Assembly (NCBI GenBank): GCA_028275325.1
Contig: JAPWUW010000004.1
Span: forward strand, 1-35,400
Length of the DNA stretch: 35,400 nucleotides
Origin: Anaerolineae bacterium
GTDB lineage: Bacteria; Chloroflexota; Anaerolineae; DRVO01
Direction of reading: 5' to 3'
Positions 28,323-35,400 of this stretch are shown in pieces. Position 1 is the stretch's first letter; each line of letters opens with the position of its first letter. The position numbers were made by a program, and so were the translations under genes. Below the pieces are notes generated by a model. The model saw only the letters and a program-made list of their open reading frames with translations. It ran no database searches and was not told where the DNA came from.

Positions 28323-30347
28323 CTACCTACCCGTGGGTGTCAGGAATGTCAGCAGGTACTTGAAGTTTGGGTAGTGATGGTAAGGCACGATGAAGTGATT
28401 CTCAGCACTCGGCCAGCCCTCCCAGTAATAGGTGGAGACAGCATAAGGGTCCAGCGAAGTGGTGTAAGAAATCGCCGGGAGCTCATTTATGTAGAGCTTG
28501 AGCAGCTCCAGGCCGAGCGGCTGAAGGGTCGCCATGTCATTTGGATCGGTGACCTGAATCTTGTCGAGGATCTCATCGAGGCGGGGATGCGTCCACCGCG
28601 ATGAGTGGCCAAAGTGGCGCTCGCCCAGGACCGGCTGCAGGTATTTGGTATGGAAACAGGTGAAGGTCCTGAACAGGTCGGCATTCTCCAGGTAGTTGCT
28701 GCAGTGTGTCTGCGTCCCGGCAACATCGTAGTCGCCCCGCTCAATCCTCAGCTGCCCGGGGTCTCCGACCTCGAACCTCACGTCCAGCCCAAACCTCTTC
28801 CACTCGACATACGCAGCCTGGGCATTCTGGTAGGTCCAGCGGCCTGGCGTATCCTGGGTGAACACGGTGAACTGCCAGGGAGTGCCATCAGGCAAATACC
28901 ACTTTCCATTCGCATCCTGGGTGAACCCGTTCTTCTTCAGCAGTTTGGTCGCGACATCCGGCGCGTACTTCCACGCGCCATACCCGAAGCTCTCCTTTAT
29001 CAGCTCGGGATCGTCCGGGAACTCAAACCCTCTCTTGCGCGCTTCTTCGACAAGCCTGGTTGGGGCCGTCGGGTCCCATGGCTTGAAGGTCTCGCCACCT
29101 CCCAGATCGATGGTGAAATCCTGCAGCCACTCAAGCAGCGGCTCCACATACGGCTTCTTCAGCTTCGGCGCGTTCACCACAATGGGAAGGGGGTTCAAGG
29201 CAGCCGCACCGTCGTAAGCAGTCATCACGTAAGAGACAGGGTCAATTGCCAGGTTCAGGGCCCACCGCACCTCCCTGTTGTCGAACGGAGGCTTGAGCGT
29301 GTTGAAAACCACTCCACCAACCCCTGGGTGCCTGTTGGACTGAATCCAGGGGAAGCCGCGTTCCGCATAGTAGCCGCGAGAGTACGGATCAGCCTTGGTG
29401 ACGGCCCTGATCGCGGGCAGATCCAAGTCGATCATGTCCACTTCGTGGCGCGTCATGGCGATGACCCGGGACGTGAAGTCACCGTAGTCAACCACCACCA
29501 AGTACTTTGGCTTGGGCTCGCCGAAGATCATGCCTGTAGGGGTTCGCGCCCAGTCCTCCCGCTTCACCCACGCCGTCCAGAAGCCAGCAGGGTCGAAGCT
29601 GTGGAGGACGTACGGCCCATTGCTCAGAGGCGGATTGTACTCGAAGGCAAAGAACTCCTCGGTGTTGACCTTGCCGTCCACGATGAACTTCTCGAAGATG
29701 TGCTTGGGCATTACCCAGAGGCTTCCCCACAGGTCGCAGAAGTTCTCAAAGTGAAATCGCGGGTTTGGTTCCTTCAGGTGAATGACTGCCGTGTACTTGT
29801 CCGTGGCTTCAGCAGCTTCCACCTGCCGCGAGACGCTGGCATTGTAGATGGCACCGGGCACCTGCTTGATGAACTCAACGGTGAACGCCAGATCCTCGGC
29901 TGTGAGCTCTGTGCCATCGCTCCAGTACACACCTGGCCTGAGCTTTATAGTCAGCGTCTTGAAATCGGCGCTGTACGCAGCAGGCTCAGCAGCAAGGGCA
30001 TTGATGATCTCTCCCCTTTCGAAATCATCCACCCACAGCGATTCGTTCATGACCTGCTGCATCCCGCGATCCCGCTGCCGCCAGCCTGCCCACTCGTTGA
30101 AGTTGCTGGGAGTGGCGTTGCGCCCCGTCAGCTGCTGAACGAAAACCGTTTCCTGCCGAGGAAAGCCAAGGAAGGCCGTAACAGCCGCCGCTCCTGCAGG
30201 CCCTGGCGTGGCAGCGACAGCTTCCTCCACCTCCTTGGTCACCGGCACGACCTGCGCAGGGGACACCGTGCATGCTACCAAGGTCCCCGTCGCTCCAAAC
30301 ATCGCCAGCCGTATGAATTCCCGCCGAGATAGGATCCTCTTCCTCAT
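28323..30347 (-). CDS. Extracellular solute-binding protein, family 5 (peptide/nickel type), Tat/lipoprotein
   Basis: RKRILSRREFIRLAMFGATGTLVACT; LTIKLRPGVYWSDGTELTAEDLAFTVEFIK; VNTEEF...NPPLSNGPYVL. Confidence 0.93.
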   Translation of the reverse strand: MRKRILSRREFIRLAMFGATGTLVACTVSPAQVVPVTKEVEEAVAATPGPAGAAAVTAFLGFPRQETVFVQQLTGRNATPSNFNEWAGWRQRDRGMQQVMNESLWVDDFERGEIINALAAEPAAYSADFKTLTIKLRPGVYWSDGTELTAEDLAFTVEFIKQVPGAIYNASVSRQVEAAEATDKYTAVIHLKEPNPRFHFENFCDLWGSLWVMPKHIFEKFIVDGKVNTEEFFAFEYNPPLSNGPYVLHSFDPAGFWTAWVKREDWARTPTGMIFGEPKPKYLVVVDYGDFTSRVIAMTRHEVDMIDLDLPAIRAVTKADPYSRGYYAERGFPWIQSNRHPGVGGVVFNTLKPPFDNREVRWALNLAIDPVSYVMTAYDGAAALNPLPIVVNAPKLKKPYVEPLLEWLQDFTIDLGGGETFKPWDPTAPTRLVEEARKRGFEFPDDPELIKESFGYGAWKYAPDVATKLLKKNGFTQDANGKWYLPDGTPWQFTVFTQDTPGRWTYQNAQAAYVEWKRFGLDVRFEVGDPGQLRIERGDYDVAGTQTHCSNYLENADLFRTFTCFHTKYLQPVLGERHFGHSSRWTHPRLDEILDKIQVTDPNDMATLQPLGLELLKLYINELPAISYTTSLDPYAVSTYYWEGWPSAENHFIVPYHHYPNFKYLLTFLTPTGR

Positions 30348-30680
30348 GTGAGCTCACCTCCTCTGTGTGCACACTCTCATGCGGACGACCTTCCTTCGTG
30401 TCGACCAGCAGACGCCAGATATCACCTCCCTCTCGTGCCAGGTTTGGATGCTTGCCCATGGCCAGGGGCAATCATCACTACTGGACTTCTTTGTTTACAC
30501 CTCAGGTCGCATGCTGTCAAACAAATCCTGCATCGCCCTCGGGGCTTTCAAGAGTTTGCCGGCGTGCTGGGAGAATACGAAGGATCGGGATATCGGGTCG
30601 TGCAGGGCCGTGCCGCAGGCCTGTCTGCCCTGCAGCCTCCTGGAAGCCCGGCGCCCCCTGAGCTGCTACAAGGTGGAGAT

Positions 30681-30764
30681 CCTTGTGCTGCGCAAGACCG
30701 CCCTCTTAGCGCTCCGGTGGCGGGGTATTGTGCTGTGGAACTGTCGAGTTTGCGCAGCACAAGG
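30681..30764. repeat. 15-nt perfect inverted repeat, 54-nt spacer
   Basis: CCTTGTGCTGCGCAA (30681-30695) and TTGCGCAGCACAAGG (30750-30764). Confidence 0.8.
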
Positions 30765-30898
30765 ACAGTTGTAACGCAGATCCTGGCGGAGCAGGCAGTG
30801 CATGACAAGGGCCCCAGTCTGCCGCAAGCCCCCAGCCTTCAGTCTGCGGGGATAAGGCAGACTTGCATCATGTGCCGAATTGGGATATGATGTAAACA

Positions 30899-31312
30899 AT
30901 GAAATCTACAGACCTTTCCGGAACCGAATACCAGCGAGACGAGCACCGCGTACATCGCATCCTGTACCACCTGGTCTGGACCCCCAAGCGACGCAAGGCG
31001 GTGCTGAACGAGGCCATCGCTCGGGACTGCCGGGAGCTCATCGAGGCCAAGTGCGCCGAGAAAGGCTGGCGCATCATTGAGCTCTCGATCAACCCCGATC
31101 ATGTGCATCTCTTCGTACAGGTCTGGCCAGCTACATCTGCCGCCGAGGTGGTGAGAGAGTGCAAGGGAATCACGTCTCGCACCCTACGCAGCAGGTATCC
31201 TGAGCTACTGAAGCTGCCCTCGCTGTGGACGCGCTCCTACTTTGCCGCCACTGTGGGCAGCGTCTCGGAGGAGGCGATCCGGCGCTACATCGAGGCTCAG
31301 AAGGGGCGGTAG
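30899..31312 (+). CDS. tnpA: IS200/IS605 TnpA, Y1 HUH transposase
   Basis: YHLVWTPKRRKAVL, NPDHVHLFVQV (HUH), LWTRSYFAATVGSVSEEAIRRYIEAQKG (Tyr). Confidence 0.95.
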   Translation: MKSTDLSGTEYQRDEHRVHRILYHLVWTPKRRKAVLNEAIARDCRELIEAKCAEKGWRIIELSINPDHVHLFVQVWPATSAAEVVRECKGITSRTLRSRYPELLKLPSLWTRSYFAATVGSVSEEAIRRYIEAQKGR

Positions 31313-32814
31313 TGGCTGTAGCCTGCAAGACAGTGCGCCAGCGGCTGGAGCACAGGCCGGGTATCTCGGACTGGTTTGCAGACACCCAGGCGCTTTTCAA
31401 TCAGGTAGCCCGGTTCTACTTCCAGGTCATACAGGCACACCCTGAGATACTTGCCCTCTCGAATCAGGCGGCTCTCAGCGCTCTGGAGAAGCTAACCCAC
31501 AGGACAAAGACAAACCCCAATCCGCCCTTCTTGCTAGAGCAGGTGGCGGCTAACATCCCGGCCTGTTTCCGTCGCGCTGCCATCAACGCTGCGCTGGGAG
31601 CAGCGCGCTCCTTCCATGCGAACCTGGAGCGCTGGCGGCGCCGCAAGGAGAAAGCCGCGGCCAGGGGTAAACAGTTCCGGGAGCGGCCACCAGTGCCACC
31701 TCGCGTCTGGGCGAGGAGCGTCACGTTCTATGCCGGCATGTGGAAGGAGTGGCAGCCGGGCAGGATCGTGCTCAAGCTCTGGGACGGCAGGACCTGGCGC
31801 TGGGTGCGCTTCCGCATCTCTGGCCGGGAGCTGCCTGAGGGTTGGCAGGCGAAGAGCCCTCAGGTGGTGCGCCGGGGCAGGAGATGGTGGCTGCACGTCC
31901 CGGTCGAGAAGCACTTCCCGCAACCGGCCAGACTTGAAGAACAGGTGCAGTCCAACCCGGACCTGCGCCTGTGCGCAGTGGACCTGAATACAAACGATGT
32001 CCTGGCGGCGTGCGTCATCCTCAAGGCCGACGGCACGGCAGTGGCCAGCCGCTTTGTGCGCGGCGGGCGGAAACTGCACGGCCGCAGGAAGAGGCTGCTG
32101 GGGATGGTAGCACGCAACCGTAGCAGGACCGGAATCATCGCTGAGGGCGAGCAGGACAACGCTGCGCTGTGGCGCAAGATCAGGGCTCTCGACGAAAACG
32201 AAGCGCACAGAGTGAGCAGGCGCATCGTGGAGTTCGCCCTGGCACAGGGGGCGAGGGTCATCGTCTTTGAACACCTGGGCGCTTTCCGTCCCGCGAAGGG
32301 GCGTTACAGCAGGAGGGCCAACGAGAGGCGCAGCTACTGGCTGCGCGGGCGCATTGTCAGGTACACCCGCTACAAAGCGCGGGAGGAGGGGCTGCTCGTC
32401 TCCCGCGTGAACCCTGCGGATACAAGCCGTCTCTGCGCCCGTTGCGGCGAGGAGCTCAGCCGCTACAGCGCAGGTCAAGAACCCGGGGTATATTGCCCCG
32501 GGGCGCCGCTTGTGCGCTGTCCCTCTTGCGGCATGAAGGGCAACGCCGAACGCAACGCCGCAATCAACATTGGCAACAAACTGCTCGCCCGCTACGAGGT
32601 GGCAAAGCCCGCCACCGGCACCTCCGGGTGCGATTCCCCGAAAGGGGAGGGTGTCCTGATCTCCCAAGAAGCCGCAGGGCATGGAGACCAGGACGGGCAT
32701 GGCACCGCCCGAGGTATCCCTCGCTTCCTACGCTCCCAAAGGAGTGGCGGCTACGCCGCAAGCACTCCGGGATGCGCCCACGCAGGGGTGCCCGAAGAAG
32801 CTGCACTGCTTTAG
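31312..32814 (+). CDS. tnpB: TnpB (IS605 OrfB, RNA-guided nuclease family), GTG start
   Basis: LCAVDLNTND (RuvC-I Asp), VIVFEHLGAF (RuvC-II Glu), CARC...CPSC zinc ribbon, GNAERNAAINIG. Start overlaps the tnpA stop by 1 nt; stop lies in the right-end hairpin. Confidence 0.92.
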   Translation: MAVACKTVRQRLEHRPGISDWFADTQALFNQVARFYFQVIQAHPEILALSNQAALSALEKLTHRTKTNPNPPFLLEQVAANIPACFRRAAINAALGAARSFHANLERWRRRKEKAAARGKQFRERPPVPPRVWARSVTFYAGMWKEWQPGRIVLKLWDGRTWRWVRFRISGRELPEGWQAKSPQVVRRGRRWWLHVPVEKHFPQPARLEEQVQSNPDLRLCAVDLNTNDVLAACVILKADGTAVASRFVRGGRKLHGRRKRLLGMVARNRSRTGIIAEGEQDNAALWRKIRALDENEAHRVSRRIVEFALAQGARVIVFEHLGAFRPAKGRYSRRANERRSYWLRGRIVRYTRYKAREEGLLVSRVNPADTSRLCARCGEELSRYSAGQEPGVYCPGAPLVRCPSCGMKGNAERNAAINIGNKLLARYEVAKPATGTSGCDSPKGEGVLISQEAAGHGDQDGHGTARGIPRFLRSQRSGGYAASTPGCAHAGVPEEAALL

Positions 32815-32831
32815 CAGTGGCGGAGTGTCAC
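32614..32831 (+). ncRNA. Putative omega-RNA/right-end region of the TnpB element
   Basis: Multiple stem-loops in the tnpB 3' end: GGAGTGGCGGC-TAC-GCCGC-AAG-CACTCC, CACTCCG/CGGAGTG, CACTGC-TTTA-GCAGTG. Confidence 0.5.
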
Positions 32832-33008
32832 TATCTGCACGTCCAGCCCCAGCCCTGCCAGGACCCAGAGGGCCTGGAGCATCTCCCAGATATCAATCTT
32901 GTCGTCCTCTTCAACCGCCAGCATGCCAGCCTCCACAAGAGCAATTTTAGCACGCTGCTGCAAGCTGCCTGGACACCCTGTGCTAAGCTAAAAACCGGGA
33001 GGTGCCAA

Positions 33009-33428
33009 TTGCAAACCAAGATTGTAATTCACACGGACGGGTTGTGCGAGCCGAAGAACCCTGGTGGCTGGGCCTGCTGGGGCTGGGTTGCCCTCCAGGA
33101 TGGCCAGGAGATCGCTTCTGGCTACGGCTGCCTCGGGCAGGGGCCCGGAGCAACGAATAACGTGGCCGAGTACATGGCGGCGATACACGCCCTGCGCTGG
33201 GCGGTTGCCCAGGGGCTCTCGGAAGTCCTCGTGCGCACGGACTCGCAGCTCGTTGCCTGCCAGTTCTCTGGTGCTTGGGAATGCCGCTCGGAGCATCTGC
33301 GCCCGCTGCTTGCGGAGCTGCGGGATCTTGCCCGCCAGGCCAGAGCGCGGGTCGAGTGGGTGCCGCGGGAGCGCAATGCGGTAGCCGACGCCCTGAGCCG
33401 CCGGGCCTACGAGGAGGCGCGCCAATGA
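33009..33428 (+). CDS. Ribonuclease HI family protein, probable TTG start
   Basis: IVIHTDGLCEPKNPGGWACWGWV (D), NNVAEYMAAIHALRWA (E), VLVRTDSQLVACQFSG (D), NAVADALSRRAYEEA (D). Confidence 0.9.
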   Translation: MQTKIVIHTDGLCEPKNPGGWACWGWVALQDGQEIASGYGCLGQGPGATNNVAEYMAAIHALRWAVAQGLSEVLVRTDSQLVACQFSGAWECRSEHLRPLLAELRDLARQARARVEWVPRERNAVADALSRRAYEEARQ

Positions 33429-34600
33429 GGCGCCGGGATTTCCTGAAGGCTGCAGCAGCCGGAGCGCTCGGGCTTCTCGTGCCGCGCCCTGCTGGAGCCG
33501 ATGGACCGCAGGTTGGCCCGCTCATTGAGCCCCGGCAGGAGCCGGAGCTTGAAGCCCAGACGTACAGCCGCCCCTCCTGGTTCCCCCAAGGGGCCTGGAA
33601 GGCCGTTTACGTCGTCGGGGATACCGATAACTACGGCCCGGGGACAGCCGACTACATCGCCCGAGGCAAGGAGCTTGCCGGCAGGCTGCGGGAGCTCGGC
33701 CTGGAAGTTGTGGAGTTCTACCCGCCGAACAACCGCTGGGAGGACGTAAAGGCTGCCGCAAGGGACGCCCACGTGTTCGTCTACAACGGCCACGGCGTTT
33801 TCAACTGGGACGGCGACCCAAACAAAGTGGGCGGCTTCTGCCTGCGCCCCGACGAGTTCGTGCACCCGGACCGGGTGGCGAGGGAGCTGCGCCTGCGCCC
33901 TGGCGCCTGGGTCTTTGTGTTTGCCTGCTTCGCCGCCGGCTCTCCTGGCGGGGAGACATACTGCCCGCCGGAGCTGGCCTATAGCCGCGTGCTCCAGTAC
34001 TCAACGCCCTTCTTCCAGGCAGGCGCCCGCGCTTATTACGCCCTCTGGGATCCCGGGTACCCGGTTCGCTGCGTCTCCAGGCTGCAGGAGGGAGCCAGAT
34101 TCGGCCAGCCTTTCTGGGAGAGCCATTTCTTCACGCACGCCCAAGCGGACCGCTACCTGCATCCCTCGCTGCCGGGGGCGCGCATGTACCTGGGCTGGGA
34201 TGGCGACGGCGTGAACACCCGCACGTACACGACCACCTTCGTGGGCTACGAGGACGAGCGCTTCCGCGACATCTTCGGGCCAATCCCCCTCGCTGTCTGG
34301 CCGCCCAGCGCGCTGCTCTCCCCGCCAGCACGCCAGAGAGAACTCGTGTCGTTCCGCCTCTCAACGGAAACCGACCTGCCACTGCGCTGGCGCGCCTCGG
34401 TAAACGCCTCCTGGGCCGAGATCCTGCAGGCTGAAGCCGGAAACGGAGGCGAGATCCGGCTCGCCCTGGCACTCCCCGGGGCGGGGACATTCCGGGCCCA
34501 GCTCCTGCTTGAGCCGGCGGACAGCCTCGCCCTGGGCCTCGCGGTGCCTCTGGAGGTCGAGGCGAGGGAGGAAATTTACCTGCCGCTGCTGCAGCGCTAG
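33425..34600 (+). CDS. Tat-exported protein with caspase/gingipain-like (clan CD) His-Cys arrangement, function unknown
   Basis: MRRRDFLKAAAAGALGLLVPRPAGA (Tat signal). VFVYNGHGVF (His) and WVFVFACFAAGSPGGETY (Cys). ATGA overlap with RNase HI. Confidence 0.6.
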   Translation: MRRRDFLKAAAAGALGLLVPRPAGADGPQVGPLIEPRQEPELEAQTYSRPSWFPQGAWKAVYVVGDTDNYGPGTADYIARGKELAGRLRELGLEVVEFYPPNNRWEDVKAAARDAHVFVYNGHGVFNWDGDPNKVGGFCLRPDEFVHPDRVARELRLRPGAWVFVFACFAAGSPGGETYCPPELAYSRVLQYSTPFFQAGARAYYALWDPGYPVRCVSRLQEGARFGQPFWESHFFTHAQADRYLHPSLPGARMYLGWDGDGVNTRTYTTTFVGYEDERFRDIFGPIPLAVWPPSALLSPPARQRELVSFRLSTETDLPLRWRASVNASWAEILQAEAGNGGEIRLALALPGAGTFRAQLLLEPADSLALGLAVPLEVEAREEIYLPLLQR

Positions 34601-34612
34601 CCAGGAGGATAG

Positions 34613-34927
34613 ATGCATGAGCGAAACTGGCATTTCGCGGGCTTTTGCCTGCCCAACTGCACAATGGTTCCAGACGAGCTCTTCGATGAGCTCCTGCCAC
34701 ACCTGAGCGGTCCTGAGCTCAAGCTGCTGCTCTGCATAATGCGCCGCACGCTTGGCTGCAAAACCGATGCTGCGGCGATCCCTTTTGCGGAACTCCTGCA
34801 GGCCACAGGCCTTGCCCGCTCAACCGCGGCGGCCGCGCTGCGGGCCCTGGCGCGCAAGCGCATTGTCTTTATCGAGCAGGCCCCCGGCGCAAACATCTAC
34901 CGCCTGCACATTGCCGGGGGCTCATGA
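34613..34927 (+). CDS. Small winged-HTH protein resembling the N-terminus of phage/plasmid replication proteins
   Basis: MVPDELFDELLPHLSGPELKLLLCIMRRTLGCKTDAAAIPFAELLQATGLARSTAAAALRALARKRIV. SD AGGAGG upstream. Confidence 0.65.
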   Translation: MHERNWHFAGFCLPNCTMVPDELFDELLPHLSGPELKLLLCIMRRTLGCKTDAAAIPFAELLQATGLARSTAAAALRALARKRIVFIEQAPGANIYRLHIAGGS

Positions 34928-34937
34928 AGCCCCCGGC
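34913..34937. terminator. Strong hairpin overlapping the wHTH stop codon
   Basis: GCCGGGGGCT-CATGA-AGCCCCCGGC, 10-bp perfect stem. The TGA stop lies in the loop. No clear T-run follows. Confidence 0.45.
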
Positions 34938-34972
34938 GCAATTACTAGGGCAGCGCCTTCACCCAAGGGTGG

Positions 34973-35020
34973 GCGGCATCGGATGCCCCTGCCTTCAGGC
35001 ATGGGCGAGGAAGATGCCGC
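34973..35020 (+). repeat. IS200-like left-end stem-loop
   Basis: GCGGCATC (34973-34980) / GATGCCGC (35013-35020) enclosing GCCC-C-TGCC-TTCA-GGCA-T-GGGC. Confidence 0.55.
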
Positions 35021-35044
35021 AGCTGTGAGCACAGTGCGCATCGT

Positions 35045-35400
35045 TTGCATCATGTAGCTATAGGCTGTGTAATACACATTGTGACAGCGGGAACTCTGTA
35101 CAAGACAAGTCGCAACTTTGTCCACTCCTGCAAATACCATGTCGTCTGGTGTCCCAAGTACCGTCGCCCGGTCCCGGACGAGGAGGTCGCGCAGCGTCAG
35201 GCCGAGCTGATCGGGCTTGAGGTCGTGCCGGACCACGTGCACCTGCTGTGCGAGGTCGCCCCTAAGTCGGCACCCACCGGCTCGTGAGGCGGCTCAAGGG
35301 GCGAAGCTCGCGGCTCCTGCGCCAGGAGTTTCCCCGACTGAGGAGCCGGCTGCCGACCCTGTGGACGAACAGCTACTTCGTGGCCACCGTAGGTGGCGCC
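35045..35400 (+). pseudogene. Second IS200/IS605 TnpA, internally deleted and frameshifted, cut by window end
   Basis: YHVVWCPKYRRPV...LEVVPDHVHLLCEV, then RRLKGRSSRLLRQEFPRLRSRLPTLWTNSYFVATVGGA in another frame. Shares TTGCATCATGT (35045-35055) with the first element (30863-30873). Confidence 0.8.

Larger units (their letters stand above)
30816..32831 (+). mobile_element. IS200/IS605-family element (tnpA plus tnpB); left boundary approximate
   Basis: Left foldback AGTCTGC (30816-30822) / GCAGACT (30857-30863), Y1 transposase, TnpB, right subterminal hairpin CACTGC-TTTA-GCAGTG (32804-32819) and end ...GGAGTGTCAC. Confidence 0.75.

Noticed and set aside
28605-30332. 575-aa ORF antisense to the SBP family 5 gene
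   Set aside because: Lies wholly opposite a confident CDS and shows no recognisable motif. Typical GC-rich shadow ORF.
31534-32700. 388-aa minus-strand ORF
   Set aside because: Antisense shadow of TnpB; low-complexity Ala/Pro-rich translation.
32442-33008. Upstream extension of the RNase HI ORF to 32442
   Set aside because: The extension is the alternate frame of TnpB and the IS right end; RNase H homology starts near 33009.
1-35400. CRISPR array, rRNA or tRNA genes
   Set aside because: No regularly spaced repeats, rRNA signatures or convincing cloverleaf sequences noticed by reading. A tRNAscan/Infernal run would be decisive.

Overview
This GC-rich window is probably Chloroflexota-like. 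That is an inference from the 'EKEVT(R)IVEGTPQVVKETVVVE' linker in the sugar-binding lipoprotein. It holds four blocks. (1) 1-2.2 kb: an ISAs1-type transposase remnant, an AbrB/PIN toxin-antitoxin pair, and an IS4-like element whose transposase has two in-frame amber codons. (2) 2.3-5.7 kb: a HTH/degenerate-kinase/REC regulator convergent with, and overlapping, a hybrid histidine kinase. (3) 6.1-19.3 kb: a co-directional catabolic cluster with a sugar-type ABC importer (SBP plus two permeases, no ATPase), an N-terminally extended nitrilase, four divergent UroD-family (MtaA/CmuA-like) proteins, a Cys-nucleophile alpha/beta hydrolase, an orphan protein, a sugar isomerase and a Gfo/Idh/MocA oxidoreductase. 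A minus-strand peptide-type ABC operon (23.3-30.3 kb) carries a fifth UroD-family gene. (4) IS and accessory DNA: a decayed IS5-like element inserted in a stop codon, a second AbrB/PIN pair, a decayed ISKra4-like element, and an IS200/IS605 TnpA-TnpB element with an unusual third RuvC residue. Next to it is a small RNase HI / Tat-exported caspase-like / replication-type winged-HTH operon bounded by a second IS200-like remnant. The most promising candidate systems are the transporter-linked multi-UroD pathway and the RNase H / caspase-like / wHTH operon. No CRISPR array, rRNA or confident tRNA was seen. All family assignments come from reading motifs; no searches were run.
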